From: Candidatus Polarisedimenticolaceae bacterium
GTDB lineage: Bacteria > Acidobacteriota > Polarisedimenticolia > Polarisedimenticolales > DASRJG01
Direction: 5' to 3'
Length of the DNA stretch: 64,000 bases
NCBI GenBank assembly: GCA_036275915.1
Contig: DASUCV010000004.1
Coordinates: 389,238-453,237 of the forward strand
Below, one piece after another: positions 1 to 8,993 of this stretch (its first letter is position 1; every line of letters starts with the position of its first letter). Under the pieces are notes generated by a model. It was not told where the DNA came from and did not search any database. It was given only the letters and a program-made list of their open reading frames with translations. The position numbers were made by a program, and so were the translations under genes.

Positions 1-1
1 G

Positions 2-802
2 ACGCGCACGGAAGGCCGGACGATCGAGGACAACCACCCTTCGCTGAAGCTCGACCTCATCGGACCGCTCGTCCACCACGACGACGGCAAGGACCGCCTG
101 CTGGGCGTCCTCTGCGTCGGCGGCTCGTCGTCGCGGCAGCGCGACGAGAAGCTCATGCTCCAGATGGTGACGAACCTCGCCTCGATCGCCTACACGAACT
201 CGCGGAACATGCGTCAGATGAGCGACCTCGCGAACCACGACGGGCTGACGAGCCTCCTCAACAAGCGCTATTTCATGACCCAGCGTCTCGGGCTGCTCAT
301 CAACGCGGCGGAGCGCGACGCGGGCGCGCTCGCGGTCTTCATCTTCGACATCGACCACTTCAAGAAGTACAACGACACGCATGGCCACCTCGCCGGCGAC
401 GAGATCCTCAAGGCCGTCGCCCAGGTCGTGCGCGAGAACCTGCGGCCCGGCGACGTCGCGTGCCGTTACGGCGGCGAAGAGTTCATCGTCGCGATGCCGG
501 GCGCCAAGGCGCCCGACGGCTGCGCGGCGGCGGAGCGCATCCGTGCCGCCATCGAGGGCACCCGCTTCCCGAAGTCGGAGACGCAGCCGCTCGGCCGCAT
601 CACGATCAGCGGAGGCGTGGCGCAATTCCCCCAAGACGGCACGAGCGGCACCGATCTCATCCTTCACGCCGACCAAGCGCTCTATCAGGCGAAGGCCGCC
701 GGGCGAAACCGCGTCGTCCAGTACCGAGGTGTCGACATCGGCGGCGACGGCAACGACGAGCCGGTCTGGGTACAGCAAACCGATCGCCCGAGCGATCGCT
801 AA
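2..802 (+). CDS. GAF-GGDEF diguanylate cyclase (5' end outside window)
   Basis: The reading frame is open from the left edge, so the N-terminus is missing. The visible N-terminal part (VHHDDGKDRLLGVLCVGG) looks like the end of a GAF sensor domain. A complete GGDEF domain follows, which makes cyclic di-GMP from two GTP. The active-site signature is RYGGEEF. An RPGD (RxxD) product-inhibition site lies five residues before GGEEF, so the enzyme is probably both active and feedback-inhibited. The IFDIDHFKKYND metal/nucleotide segment is intact. The stop lies 4 bases before the next ATG, which starts an EAL protein, so synthesis and breakdown of the messenger are probably co-expressed. The identity of the GGDEF domain is secure; the input signal is unknown. 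Confidence 0.93.
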   Translation, partial: TRTEGRTIEDNHPSLKLDLIGPLVHHDDGKDRLLGVLCVGGSSSRQRDEKLMLQMVTNLASIAYTNSRNMRQMSDLANHDGLTSLLNKRYFMTQRLGLLINAAERDAGALAVFIFDIDHFKKYNDTHGHLAGDEILKAVAQVVRENLRPGDVACRYGGEEFIVAMPGAKAPDGCAAAERIRAAIEGTRFPKSETQPLGRITISGGVAQFPQDGTSGTDLILHADQALYQAKAAGRNRVVQYRGVDIGGDGNDEPVWVQQTDRPSDR

Positions 803-806
803 CGCC

Positions 807-2087
807 ATGGCGAGTCCCCGTGACGGAGCGGCGCCGTCGCTGCCCCCGGAGCTTCCGCGTCTCGACGACCTGCTGGCATCTGCCGCGCCGCGTCTCGCCG
901 CGGATCACGAATTCGGACTTCTCTCGGTGACCGTGCTCCAGAGGCGGCACCTGTCGCACGGGGCCGACTGGCACGCCTACGACGCGCTCATCCGCGAGAT
1001 CGGCGCATTCCTCCGCAGCTATCGGACCGAGCGCATGCGCCGCGACGACCGGCTCTTCGAGCCCAGCATGAACGGCAACGCCTTCGCGGTCATGCTCGAG
1101 CCTCCGCGCAAGGGACGCGCGCTCGATCCCGGCGATCTCGCCCGCGTGCGGGCCCGGCTCGCGCGCGGCCTGAAGGTCCACCTCGCAAGACAGCTCCCGC
1201 GTGAGGTGGGCGACGCGTTCGGCTGGTACGTCGGCGCTGCGGTCATCGCCCCGGAGGCGGAGATCCCGTTCGAGCGGATCGTCCACCGGGCGCTCGAAGA
1301 GTCGTTCGCGGACGCGCTCAGAGAGAAGGAGCGCGAAGGCCGCCGTCACGCGGTGCAGCTCGCGCGTGTGCTCCACCTCGGCCTCGTCCACTCCGTCTAT
1401 CAGCCGGTCGTCGACATCGTCGACCAGCGGGTCATCGGATTCGAGGCTCTCACGCGCGTCGGCAGCGGTCGCTTCGAGAACGTCGAGCTCCTGTTCAAGG
1501 CGGCGGAAGCGAACGACGCCCTCTGGGCTCTCGAGCGTCTTTGCCGGCGTAAAGCCCTCGAGGACCTTCCGACCCTCGGGCCGGGTCAGCTCCTCTTCTT
1601 GAACGTCGAGCCCGACTCGATCCACGATCCTCACCTCGGCGGGCCGCAGTTCCTGGACGGCCTGGCGGCGGTCGGGCTCTCGGCGACCCAGGTCGTCCTC
1701 GAGCTGACCGAGCATTCCGCCGTGCGCGACTTCGTCGCCTTCCGGCGAACGCTCGAGCGCTTCCGCTCGCTCGGCTTCCGTCTCGCGATGGACGACGTCG
1801 GATCCGGCTACGCCGGGCTGCAGTCGATCGCGGAGATCGGTCCGGACTTCATCAAGGCCGACATGCACCTGGTCCGAGGCCTGCACGAGAGCCCGATCAA
1901 GCGCCAGCTCATCGACACGATCCGCCGGTTCTCCGACAGCACGGGGATCACCTTCGTCGCCGAGGGCGTCGAATCGCGCGACGAGCTCGAGGCGCTCGTC
2001 GACGTGGGCGTGCGGTGCGCGCAGGGGTTCCTCTTCGCACGCCCGGGCTCGCCGCCGACCTCTCCCGATTGGACGAAGATGCGCTGA
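807..2087 (+). CDS. EAL-domain cyclic di-GMP phosphodiesterase with degenerate GGDEF-like N-terminus
   Basis: A 426-residue protein whose C-terminal half is an EAL domain that linearises cyclic di-GMP. All expected catalytic elements are visible in order: FEALTR, FLNVEP (Asn), ELTE, DDVGSGYAG, FIKADMHLV (Lys, Asp), AEGVES (Glu) and AQGFLFARP (Gln). It should therefore be active. The N-terminal 200 residues have the layout of a GGDEF domain, but the signature is replaced by NGNAF, so that part is probably a non-catalytic regulatory domain. The frame is open further upstream inside the cyclase gene; ATG 807 is chosen because it follows the upstream stop by 4 bases. It pairs with the upstream cyclase as a turnover module. 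Confidence 0.9.
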   Translation: MASPRDGAAPSLPPELPRLDDLLASAAPRLAADHEFGLLSVTVLQRRHLSHGADWHAYDALIREIGAFLRSYRTERMRRDDRLFEPSMNGNAFAVMLEPPRKGRALDPGDLARVRARLARGLKVHLARQLPREVGDAFGWYVGAAVIAPEAEIPFERIVHRALEESFADALREKEREGRRHAVQLARVLHLGLVHSVYQPVVDIVDQRVIGFEALTRVGSGRFENVELLFKAAEANDALWALERLCRRKALEDLPTLGPGQLLFLNVEPDSIHDPHLGGPQFLDGLAAVGLSATQVVLELTEHSAVRDFVAFRRTLERFRSLGFRLAMDDVGSGYAGLQSIAEIGPDFIKADMHLVRGLHESPIKRQLIDTIRRFSDSTGITFVAEGVESRDELEALVDVGVRCAQGFLFARPGSPPTSPDWTKMR

Positions 2088-2115
2088 ACTCTCTCCGCGT
2101 TGGGGTGTGCCCGCG

Positions 2116-2124
2116 TGTTAGCAT
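2116..2124 (+). promoter_or_regulatory. Extended -10 element immediately before a GTG start
   Basis: TGTTAGCAT (TG-N-TANNAT type) ends 6 bases before the GTG at 2131, so transcription would begin at or next to the start codon. No Shine-Dalgarno sequence is visible in between. This suggests a leaderless transcript; the start site itself is inferred. Confidence 0.45.
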
Positions 2125-2130
2125 GCGGAC

Positions 2131-2475
2131 GTGGCCTCCGCATCCGCTCAGCCGCTCGCGCGCGGGACGTTTCGTACGACCCTCAGCGGCGTCGGGCGGC
2201 CCGGGCCGATCGAAGAGCGCCTCGGGAGACGCCTGATCCGGATCGTGCGTCCCGACTCGAAGGAAGGCATCCACCTGCTCCGCTCGGGATGCGTCACATT
2301 CCTCGGCCCGGAGGGACAGCCGCTCGGCTGCGCGGATCTCGAAGCGGCCCGACGACTCCTTCAGCGCCGTCTCCGAGAGCGCCTCTCCCCCTCGAGCGGG
2401 AGCGAGCACGCCGAGATCGTTCGCGACGGGCTCTCGCGCCTGAAGCGGGGCGACGCCCGCGTCGGCCGGGCCTGA
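2131..2475 (+). CDS. Small uncharacterised basic protein
   Basis: A 114-residue, Arg-rich reading frame with GTG start; I do not recognise a family. It has no signal peptide or membrane segment. The central part (RRLIRIVRPDSKEGIHLLRS) has alternating hydrophobic residues suggesting a small beta-rich fold, and the C-terminal half is helical and charged. The start is supported by a -10-like element 6 bases upstream and by clean spacing from the EAL gene (43 bases). It ends 13 bases before the convergent gene on the minus strand. Codon use resembles the neighbours. It could be a real small protein or, less likely, an over-predicted frame in GC-rich DNA. Confidence 0.5.
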   Translation: MASASAQPLARGTFRTTLSGVGRPGPIEERLGRRLIRIVRPDSKEGIHLLRSGCVTFLGPEGQPLGCADLEAARRLLQRRLRERLSPSSGSEHAEIVRDGLSRLKRGDARVGRA

Positions 2476-2488
2476 ACCGCGCCCCGTC

Positions 2489-2968
2489 CTACTCGACCCC
2501 GGTCTTCAGCGCCTTCTTGATCGCCTCGACGATGAAGTTCTGCATTGACGGCGGCTGATTGCGAACGGCCGCATAGACGAGGCACGGCAGCTTGAGCGAG
2601 ATTTGGACGCCGTTCTCGTCGAGACCGTCCAGCCAACGCTCGAATTCGGACCAGGATTTGAACGACTGCGCTTCGATGGCACCCTTGCGGTACAGCTCGA
2701 TGAGAGCGATCTCGTCCTTGAGCTTGAAGAGAACGTCGTCTTCGCGCTGCTCGGAGAAATCGCTGTAGGCGAAGAACTTCACCTCGCCCGCGGTCTGGTC
2801 CTTCCCCTTGATCGAGAGCTCGGGGACCTTGTTGCAGCGCAACATGATGTAGTCGTCCTTCCCCTTGAAATGGAAGGCGAGGATCGGGTCGGTCCGCGGA
2901 CTGTTGTCGGTCGGGGTCTTCAGAGCTCGATAGACGCGTCGTGCGATGTCTTCATTCGTTCTATACAT
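2489..2968 (-). CDS. Conserved-looking hypothetical protein, 159 residues
   Basis: A soluble 159-residue protein of balanced composition with lower GC than its surroundings. I do not recognise the family. It is rich in aromatic and charged residues (for example FHFKGKDDYIMLRCNKVP), has a single Cys, no signal peptide and no membrane segment, which fits a compact cytoplasmic domain. A plausible sigma-70 promoter (TTGAGT, 17 bases, TAGACT) lies just upstream on the same strand. It is divergent from the subtilase gene across a 364-base region that contains repeated GTCTCA/TGAGAC boxes. Function cannot be assigned. Confidence 0.72.
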   Translation of the reverse strand: MYRTNEDIARRVYRALKTPTDNSPRTDPILAFHFKGKDDYIMLRCNKVPELSIKGKDQTAGEVKFFAYSDFSEQREDDVLFKLKDEIALIELYRKGAIEAQSFKSWSEFERWLDGLDENGVQISLKLPCLVYAAVRNQPPSMQNFIVEAIKKALKTGVE

Positions 2969-3013
2969 CAGGGCCGCCCCTCACCAGTCGTATCCGTCAG
3001 ATCGAATAGGCCG

Positions 3014-3042
3014 AGTCTACGGCGGGACATAGCACGACTCAA
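3014..3042 (-). promoter_or_regulatory. Sigma-70-type promoter for the 2489-2968 gene
   Basis: Read on the minus strand: TTGAGT (3042-3037), a 17-base spacer, then TAGACT (3019-3014), about 45 bases before the ATG at 2968. Spacing is ideal and the hexamers are near-consensus. Predicted only. Confidence 0.5.
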
Positions 3043-3064
3043 GCGTGAAGTTTGAAATCCATCG

Positions 3065-3172
3065 TCTCATCTCAGAATGAGACTGGTCTCAGGTCCGTCT
3101 CAATCCTCTGAGATTGGACCGCAGATCAAGCAATTCCAGATGTCTCTCCGATGACTCGTATCAAGTTGAGAC
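3065..3172. promoter_or_regulatory. Cluster of GTCTCA/TGAGAC boxes in the divergent intergenic region
   Basis: The 364 bases between 2968 and 3333 hold no gene. Between 3065 and 3113 there are six copies of TCTCA or its complement TGAGA (3065, 3070, 3078, 3087, 3098, 3109), forming overlapping inverted repeats such as GAGAC-TG-GTCTC (3081-3090 core). A seventh copy lies at 3167 inside CAAGT-TGAG-ACTTG. The region is AT-richer than its flanks. Dense inverted boxes between divergent genes look like operator sites for a dimeric regulator, controlling the subtilase, the small gene, or both. The regulator is unknown. Confidence 0.5.
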
Positions 3173-3332
3173 TTGCATGCTCGGAGGCACCGCGCAAGAT
3201 CATCAGTCGCTAACTAGCTGAATTTAAACGATTTTCATCCGATCTGGGTGCCTCCACTCCATTGCGGGTCCACCCCTTGCTCTAAGGACGGCCGCCCGAA
3301 ACGAACCGAAACGGAAAGTGGGGGGAGACCCG

Positions 3333-5129
3333 ATGAACACGACGATGAAATCGATCCTGGGGATGGTGGTCGCGGTCGCGGCGTCGATCGCGCCGGGTTG
3401 GAGCGCGGCGGCGCGACCCGTGACGAAGCTGTCCAGCGACCTGCGCGAATCGATGTCGATCACGAAGAGCCAGCGCGTGATCGTCACCTACACCGACGGA
3501 CTGCGCGAGTCGAGCATCCAGTCGCTGGTCGCGCGTGCCGGAGTCGGCGCGAAGCGCTTCACCGGCGGCCACGCCTTCGCGGCGACGCTGTCGCGCCGTG
3601 ACATCGAAGCCCTCGCCGGCGACGATCGGGTGGCGCACATCTCCCCCGATCGTCCGGTCCAGGCCAACATGGATATCGCCGTGCCGACGATCGGCGCGGA
3701 CCGCATCAACAAGTACCTCGGCTACACGGGGAAGAACGTCACGGTCGCCGTGATCGACTCCGGCATCACCCCGGTCAGCGCGGTGCCCGCATCGCGCATC
3801 GTCGCCGCGGTCGACTTCACGGGGACCGGCTCGACCCTCGACGCGTTCGGCCACGGCACGCACGTCGCCGGCACGATCGGCGGATCGGGGCTGAACGGTG
3901 CGGTGAAGGGCGTGGCCCCCGCCGCGAGCCTCGTCAACCTGCGCGTGCTCGACGGCAACGGCCAGGGCTACGTGAGCAACGTGATCCGCGCGATCGACTT
4001 CGCGATCCAGTACAAGGACAAGCTCCGGATCCGCGTGCTCAACCTCTCCTTCGGGAATCCTCCCGGAGAGTCCTACGTTGACGACCCGCTCGCGCACGCC
4101 GTCGAGCGCGCGTGGGCGGCCGGCCTCATCGTCATCGCGTCGGCCGGCAACCGCGGTCGCGACGGCCACTTCACGATCAACTCGCCCGGCAACGATCCGT
4201 ACATCGTGACCGTCGGCGCGATGAACGATCTCAACACCCCCGACCGGTCGGACGACATCATCACGACCTACACGAGCCGCGGGCCGTCGATCGGCGACCA
4301 CATCTTGAAGCCGGATCTCGTCGCGCCGGGCAACCGCATCATCTCGGCGCTCGCGCCCGGTGCGAGGCTGGCCCAGATGTACCCCGACCGTGTGATCGGT
4401 CGCGATCGCCTCGAGCTCTCGGGAACCAGCATGGCGACCGCGGTGACCTCGGGCGCCGTCGCGATCCTGCTCCAGCGGAATCCGAACTTGAGCCCCGACG
4501 AAGTCAAATCGATCCTCGTTTACTCCGCCGACCGTCTCACCGGAATCGACCGCTTCGCGATCGGCGCGGGTTACCTCAATCTCATCCACGCGGTCGCCAT
4601 GACCGGCCACTTCCGCTCCGTGCGCTTCAACAGCGCGTCCCCCACCGTCGAGCTGAATCCCGCCGGCGGCTTCGTGCTCACGCACACCGCAGCGATGACC
4701 TCGGGCGACACGGCCACTTGGGGCGACACGGCCACTTGGGGCGACACGGCCACCTGGGGCGACACGGCCATCTGGGGCGATACGGCGATCTGGGGCGACA
4801 CCGCCACCTGGGGCGATACCGCGACCTGGGGCGACACGGCGGTGTGGGGCGACACGGCGATCTGGGGCGACACCGCGATCTGGGGCGACTCGGCGCTGTG
4901 GGGCGACACCGCGACCTGGGGCGACACCGCGACCTGGGGCGACACCGCGACCTGGGGCGACACCGCCACCTGGGGCGACACCGCGACCTGGGGCGATACC
5001 GCGACCTGGGGCGATACCGCGACCTGGGGCGACACCGCCACCTGGGGCGATACCGCGACCTGGGGCGACACCGCGACCTGGGGCGACACCGCCACCTGGG
5101 GCGACGCCGTCATCGGCTCCGGCGACTGA
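3333..5129 (+). CDS. Secreted subtilisin-like serine protease (S8) with 22 C-terminal WGD hexapeptide repeats
   Basis: A 598-residue protease precursor. Residues 1-27 are a signal peptide, about 45-108 an I9-type propeptide, and about 125-430 the S8 catalytic domain. The triad is Asp142 (AVIDSG), His174 (GHGTHVAG) and Ser366 (SGTSMA), with oxyanion Asn273 (SAGNRG), so it should be active. Residues 458-589 are 22 perfect-length copies of GDTATW-type repeats (variants [18 protein letters not shown]), ending [12 protein letters not shown] 3333 is chosen over an in-frame GTG at 3318 because a G-rich Shine-Dalgarno sequence lies 6 bases before it. The tail's role is unknown: surface anchoring, metal binding or a solenoid are possible. 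No LPxTG motif or barrel domain is present. Confidence 0.95.
   Translation: MNTTMKSILGMVVAVAASIAPGWSAAARPVTKLSSDLRESMSITKSQRVIVTYTDGLRESSIQSLVARAGVGAKRFTGGHAFAATLSRRDIEALAGDDRVAHISPDRPVQANMDIAVPTIGADRINKYLGYTGKNVTVAVIDSGITPVSAVPASRIVAAVDFTGTGSTLDAFGHGTHVAGTIGGSGLNGAVKGVAPAASLVNLRVLDGNGQGYVSNVIRAIDFAIQYKDKLRIRVLNLSFGNPPGESYVDDPLAHAVERAWAAGLIVIASAGNRGRDGHFTINSPGNDPYIVTVGAMNDLNTPDRSDDIITTYTSRGPSIGDHILKPDLVAPGNRIISALAPGARLAQMYPDRVIGRDRLELSGTSMATAVTSGAVAILLQRNPNLSPDEVKSILVYSADRLTGIDRFAIGAGYLNLIHAVAMTGHFRSVRFNSASPTVELNPAGGFVLTHTAAMTSGDTATWGDTATWGDTATWGDTAIWGDTAIWGDTATWGDTATWGDTAVWGDTAIWGDTAIWGDSALWGDTATWGDTATWGDTATWGDTATWGDTATWGDTATWGDTATWGDTATWGDTATWGDTATWGDTATWGDAVIGSGD
4704..5099 (+). repeat. 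22 x 18-bp tandem repeat encoding GDTATW units
   Basis: Twenty-two in-frame 18-bp units. Unit 4-5 and 8-11 carry amino-acid variants (Ile, Val, Leu, Ser), while units 12-22 all encode GDTATW and differ only at third codon positions (for example gac/gat, gcg/gcc). The homogeneous downstream half suggests more recent duplication or gene conversion. No spacers, so it is not a CRISPR array. Confidence 0.95.
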
Positions 5130-5237
5130 TCCGAAATCGGCATGGGGGAGAGACGGTGCCACAAGACCTTCGACGGCCACCCCCATTGAAGGCCTGGTGA
5201 ACTCAGTGCCCCCACACTGACACCGCCTCTCCCCCTC

Positions 5238-5265
5238 TTGCGGCCGCACCTCGGTGCGGCCGCAA
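5238..5265. terminator. Perfect 13-bp inverted repeat between convergent genes
   Basis: TTGCGGCCGCACC, a 2-base centre (TC), then the exact complement. It sits between the subtilase stop (5129) and the convergent ChaN-like gene (ends 5267). A stem this GC-rich flanked by A/T on both sides would act as a bidirectional terminator. The remaining intergenic bases 5130-5237 show nothing else recognisable. Confidence 0.7.
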
Positions 5266-5266
5266 T

Positions 5267-6901
5267 TCATTTCCAGGGACGGGCGAGGCGGAGCAGGCGA
5301 AGGACCTCCCGCCGCGCGCGCGGCGGGTCGAGGTCCTGCTCGAACAGGGTGCGTAGCCGTCGCGGTGAGATGCGCCCGCGCACGACGCGCTCGTAGAGCA
5401 GACGGCCAAGGCGGCGACCGAGATCGCGCGCGAGCGCACGGCGCAGATCGCGCGAGCGCATGAGCGGCGCCTTGAGCTTGGGCGGAAGGTCGAGACGGCT
5501 GCTTCCCTCGAACTCCTCGTGCGCGCCGAGCCATCGCGCGCGCGTCGTACTCCCGGAGGGCTGCGGGTCGGTCCACCCGGCGACGAAGTCGCTCGCCGGG
5601 TCGACGAGACGCGCGCCGAGATACGCCAGCGCCTCGTTGTAAGCGGCACCATACATCCGTTCGGAGGGGTCGGCCGCCGGCGCGTCCACGTCACGATGAA
5701 GGCGGCCCGACATCGCGATGCGCAGGAACCTCGCGGCCTCTCCCGCCGCCGAGCCCGGCAAGTAGCGGAGGAGAAAGAACGTGTTCGAGCGCGCGTCGTA
5801 GAGGGCGTCGCGCGCGGCGAGGAGCCTCCGCGCTTCGCGAATCTCCGCCGGACTCCTCCCGTGCTCCGCGAGCACGGGTCCGAGGAGCTGGCCCGCGTCG
5901 GAGCCGCTGTAGACTTCGGGGTAGGCGTCCTGCAGGTCGTCGACCCATCCCGCGCGATGGCGGAGCCTGTGACGGTCGGGACGGAGGCCCATCCAGCCGA
6001 CGAGCGTGTCCATGAGATGGTGGACCGCGGGGGTGAGATCGGCCTCCTCGTCCGCGGGCATCTCGCCGCGCCAGCGCTCCAGGACCTGGCGGTAGCACTC
6101 GTAGCGCGCGAGCGGCGGCGTGTGGAAGACGGCGAACGAGCCCCCGTCGAGACGGACGGTGTCGGGGACGAAACCGTCGCGCGCGAGCGCCGCCCAATAA
6201 ACATCCTCGGGATCCTGGAAGACGGTGATCGCCCGCCGTTTCACCCCGCGTGCCGCGAGGAGCTGCTCGACCTGACCGGGGAGGTGACTCTGAGCGATGT
6301 GCGATTCGCCGAAGAGCACCATCATCGCGGTGCGCGGACGCGCGAGGAGCATCGAAGCGATCCCGCGCGCGGCATGCGCGTCGCGGCGTCGCAAGCCGTC
6401 GAAACCTCCCCGCGGCGGCCGGTCGAGCGCGACGACCCGGACACCGAGGGCGCGCGCCGCGTCGAGCAGATCGCGGAAGCCGTCCCAGGGGTAACCCCAC
6501 TCCTCGCGATAATGGATCCGGCGGAGGAACGTCCGGTCATCGATCGCGCCGCGCTGGCGCCGGTCGAGGATCTCTTGCTGCCGCGTGTAGACGAACTCGA
6601 TCCCGAGCGCGAGATGCCGGCCGGGCCGCGCCATGCTCTCGAGAAGGCGAGCCGCCAGGTACTGGCATTCCGCGTCGGCGTGGAAATCGCCGACGTAGAC
6701 GACGTCGGCGCGGTCGCAGGCGGCATGGAGGCTCGCACGGGTCGAGCCGTCGAACGGCCGCGACAGATCGCGACGGAGGTCGCGGAAGTACGGATGTCTG
6801 AGCGAGCCGTCCGAGCCGAAGAGGTCGCGCTTGAGGCGCCGAACCGCCGATCGTTGGCGAGCGAGCAGGCCGACGGCGCCCGCCACCGGGTGGCGCCGCA
6901 C
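5267..6901 (-). CDS. ChaN-like protein (haem-binding uptake / Tiki-type superfamily)
   Basis: A 544-residue protein whose residues ~60-290 match the ChaN family: [10 protein letters not shown] near the start of the domain, [14 protein letters not shown], and [15 protein letters not shown]. These correspond to the paired His/Glu segments of ChaN-like folds, known from haem-binding lipoproteins and distantly related metalloproteases. There is no lipobox, and the N-terminus is basic rather than a clear signal peptide, so a cytoplasmic or peripheral location is possible. The C-terminal 250 residues are helical and unassigned. The GTG start is 8 bases after tatA, so it is probably translated with it. 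The biochemical role is inferred only. Confidence 0.7.
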   Translation of the reverse strand: MRRHPVAGAVGLLARQRSAVRRLKRDLFGSDGSLRHPYFRDLRRDLSRPFDGSTRASLHAACDRADVVYVGDFHADAECQYLAARLLESMARPGRHLALGIEFVYTRQQEILDRRQRGAIDDRTFLRRIHYREEWGYPWDGFRDLLDAARALGVRVVALDRPPRGGFDGLRRRDAHAARGIASMLLARPRTAMMVLFGESHIAQSHLPGQVEQLLAARGVKRRAITVFQDPEDVYWAALARDGFVPDTVRLDGGSFAVFHTPPLARYECYRQVLERWRGEMPADEEADLTPAVHHLMDTLVGWMGLRPDRHRLRHRAGWVDDLQDAYPEVYSGSDAGQLLGPVLAEHGRSPAEIREARRLLAARDALYDARSNTFFLLRYLPGSAAGEAARFLRIAMSGRLHRDVDAPAADPSERMYGAAYNEALAYLGARLVDPASDFVAGWTDPQPSGSTTRARWLGAHEEFEGSSRLDLPPKLKAPLMRSRDLRRALARDLGRRLGRLLYERVVRGRISPRRLRTLFEQDLDPPRARREVLRLLRLARPWK

Positions 6902-6909
6902 GCGGTCCC

Positions 6910-7104
6910 TCAGCGGTCGCTGCTGTTGCTGTTGCGGTTCGAGTCGCCGCCGGGCTTGCCCGGATCGTCGCCTCGCATCCCTTCCTTGAAGTTACGGATC
7001 GCCTCGCCCAAGCCGCGGCCGGCGTCGGCGAGCCGGCGCCCGCCGAACAGGACGACGCCGATCAGCGCGATGACGAGTATCTCGGTCCAGCCGATGGAAC
7101 CCAT
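6910..7104 (-). CDS. tatA: Twin-arginine translocase subunit TatA/E
   Basis: A 64-residue protein with the standard TatA design: a short N-terminus (MGSIGWTEI), one membrane helix (LVIALIGVVLF), the FGG hinge, an amphipathic helix (GRGLGEAIRNFKEG) and a polar, Asn/Ser-rich tail. TatA oligomers form the pore for export of folded proteins with twin-arginine signals. A Shine-Dalgarno-like GGGAG precedes the ATG. It lies 18 bases after selB and 8 bases before the ChaN-like gene. No tatC is in the window. Confidence 0.92.
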   Translation of the reverse strand: MGSIGWTEILVIALIGVVLFGGRRLADAGRGLGEAIRNFKEGMRGDDPGKPGGDSNRNSNSSDR

Positions 7105-7122
7105 GGCGTGCTCCCGCGGCCG

Positions 7123-8991
7123 TTAGGAGGCCGCCTGGTCGATCAGGATCTTTCTCACGTTCCCTTCGCGCCGCGTCAACCGCTCGGCATCGAGCTGCTC
7201 GAGGAGCGGGATGGCGTTCTTGCGCGTCACGCCGGCGAGCTCCTTGAACGCGCCGACATCAATCGTACCCGATGTCCGGGCGAACTCGCGGAGCTTGAGG
7301 CGCATGCCTTCGAGCGCTTCCGTGTGAAAAAGCCGTCCATCCCGGATTTTCACGAGAACTCCCCTCTCGACGAGCAGGCCGAGGAGGCGCGAGCCGTTCT
7401 GTCCGGGTGTTGCGCGGAGGATCTCGTCCGCGGCCGGCGGGTCGAGCCCGGCATTGCGAAAGGCTGACTCGATGTGCGCGATTCCTGCCGCATCCGCGGG
7501 CGAAAGTACCACCCGGAAGCCGGCGCCCGCCACCCGATCGCCGCTCAGGACGAGAACCTTCTCGAGGGCCAGCGACTCCAGCAGATGGCGGAACGCCTCG
7601 CCCGGCATCGCGCGCGCCACGGCGGCGCGGAGCGTCTCGCGCGTCATCCCCGGCCGCAAAGGCTCGCGCGCGTGGAACGCGGCCAGCTCCCCGGCGACAC
7701 GCGCGCCGAGATCGGACCAGACCGGCGCGGCGAAGAGCAGCGCGCCGGCGCGCACGAGGTGTCCCGCGGAGGCGAGCGAGACGGCGGTGCGCTCCGTGTC
7801 CTCGAGCGTCGCGCCCAGCTCGGCGGCGATGGACTCCAGGGTCTTCCCCGCCACACCGGCGGCCGCGATGCGCGCGACCCATGCGCCTTCACCGGTCGAC
7901 GGCGCCGCCGCCGCGCGCGACCCCGCCGGGTGCGCATCGAGGACGACGCCGCCGCCGATCGTGTCGACCGGCGCCGGGCGCCGCAGGATGAAACGGTCTC
8001 CGGGGAGAAGGACCGTGTCCTCTCGAAACGTGATCTCCCCGACCGAGGCTCCCCGATCGTCGGCCTTCAGGCCGCGGAGGAGCGCCGCGCGCTCGCACGT
8101 GCCCTGGTGGAAGCGTACGGCGCCGCCGCGGCGCAGTCTTGCCGGCGCTCCGGCGAGGAATGTGACCGCGACGCGCGCACGCCGCGTGGTCAAGAGCGTC
8201 TCTGGGTGCGCGAGCGTCGCTCCGCGCGGAGACTCGGCGCGATCGAGACCCTGCACGTTGACCGCCACGCGCGATCCCGCGAGCACGCGCGAGACTTGCC
8301 GCTTGTGCACCTGCAGTCCCCGGATGCGCCCGCGCCGGTGCCGCGGCAGGATTTCGATCTCGTCTCCCTCCGCGAGCGCACCGGAGACGAGCGTTCCGGT
8401 GACGACCGTGCCGAACCCCTTGAGCACGAACGACCGGTCGATCGGCAGGCGGGCCACGCCCGCGGCCGCGCGCGGGGGAAGCTTCCGCAGCCACGAGCGA
8501 AGCGCGTCGCGGAGCGCCGGGAGGCCTTCGCCCGTTCGGGCGGAGACGGCGACGATCGGCGCATCCTCGAGGAACGTGCCGGCGGTGAGCTCCCGGGTCT
8601 CCATCGCGACGACCTCGCGAAGGTCCGGCTCCGCCAGGTCCGCTTTCGTGATCACGACGAGCCCCGCGGCGACCCCGAGGAGCGAAGCGATGGCGAGGTG
8701 CTCCCTCGTTTGCGGCTTGACGCCGTCGTCCGCCGCGATCACGAGAAGGACCGCGTCCAGGCCCGAAGCGCCCGCGACCATGTGCCGCACGAACCGCTCG
8801 TGGCCGGGCACGTCCACGAAGCCGATCACCCCGTCGTCCTCGAGGTCGAGGTCGGCGAATCCGAGATCGATCGTGATCCCGCGCCGCTTCTCTTCCTTGA
8901 GGCGATCGGGGTGGACGCCGGTCAACGCTTCGACGAGCGCGCTCTTTCCGTGATCGATGTGCCCCGCCGTTCCGACGACCAGATGCCGCAA
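7123..8991 (-). CDS. selB: Selenocysteine-specific elongation factor SelB
   Basis: A 622-residue GTPase that delivers Sec-tRNA(Sec) to UGA codons marked by a SECIS element. G-domain motifs are clear: GTAGHIDHGKS (P-loop), DVPGHERFV, and ITKAD. Beta-barrel domains follow (RSFVLKGFGTVVTGTL, HKRQVSRVLAGSRVAVN), then a C-terminal region of winged helices that bind SECIS RNA. The chosen TTG (MRHLVVGTAGH) matches usual SelB starts and has GGAG 8 bases upstream; a TTG two codons earlier overlaps the kinase stop as TTGA and is the alternative. selA lies at 58.5-59.9 kb; selC and selD are not seen. It is probably co-transcribed with the kinase gene upstream. Confidence 0.95.
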   Translation of the reverse strand: MRHLVVGTAGHIDHGKSALVEALTGVHPDRLKEEKRRGITIDLGFADLDLEDDGVIGFVDVPGHERFVRHMVAGASGLDAVLLVIAADDGVKPQTREHLAIASLLGVAAGLVVITKADLAEPDLREVVAMETRELTAGTFLEDAPIVAVSARTGEGLPALRDALRSWLRKLPPRAAAGVARLPIDRSFVLKGFGTVVTGTLVSGALAEGDEIEILPRHRRGRIRGLQVHKRQVSRVLAGSRVAVNVQGLDRAESPRGATLAHPETLLTTRRARVAVTFLAGAPARLRRGGAVRFHQGTCERAALLRGLKADDRGASVGEITFREDTVLLPGDRFILRRPAPVDTIGGGVVLDAHPAGSRAAAAPSTGEGAWVARIAAAGVAGKTLESIAAELGATLEDTERTAVSLASAGHLVRAGALLFAAPVWSDLGARVAGELAAFHAREPLRPGMTRETLRAAVARAMPGEAFRHLLESLALEKVLVLSGDRVAGAGFRVVLSPADAAGIAHIESAFRNAGLDPPAADEILRATPGQNGSRLLGLLVERGVLVKIRDGRLFHTEALEGMRLKLREFARTSGTIDVGAFKELAGVTRKNAIPLLEQLDAERLTRREGNVRKILIDQAAS

Positions 8992-8993
8992 CG

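Noticed and set aside
657-1886. 409-codon minus-strand frame opposite the EAL gene
   Set aside because: No recognisable domain and high Arg/Glu content typical of antisense frames in GC-rich DNA; the plus frame holds an intact EAL domain.
4704-5099. CRISPR-like tandem repeats
   Set aside because: Units are contiguous 18-mers without spacers and encode an in-frame protein repeat.
3282-5576. Long minus-strand open frame (764 codons) across the subtilase repeats
   Set aside because: Antisense shadow of the GC-rich WGD repeats; its product is a low-complexity VAPGRG/RVAP series, while the plus-strand frame has a complete protease with signal peptide and triad.
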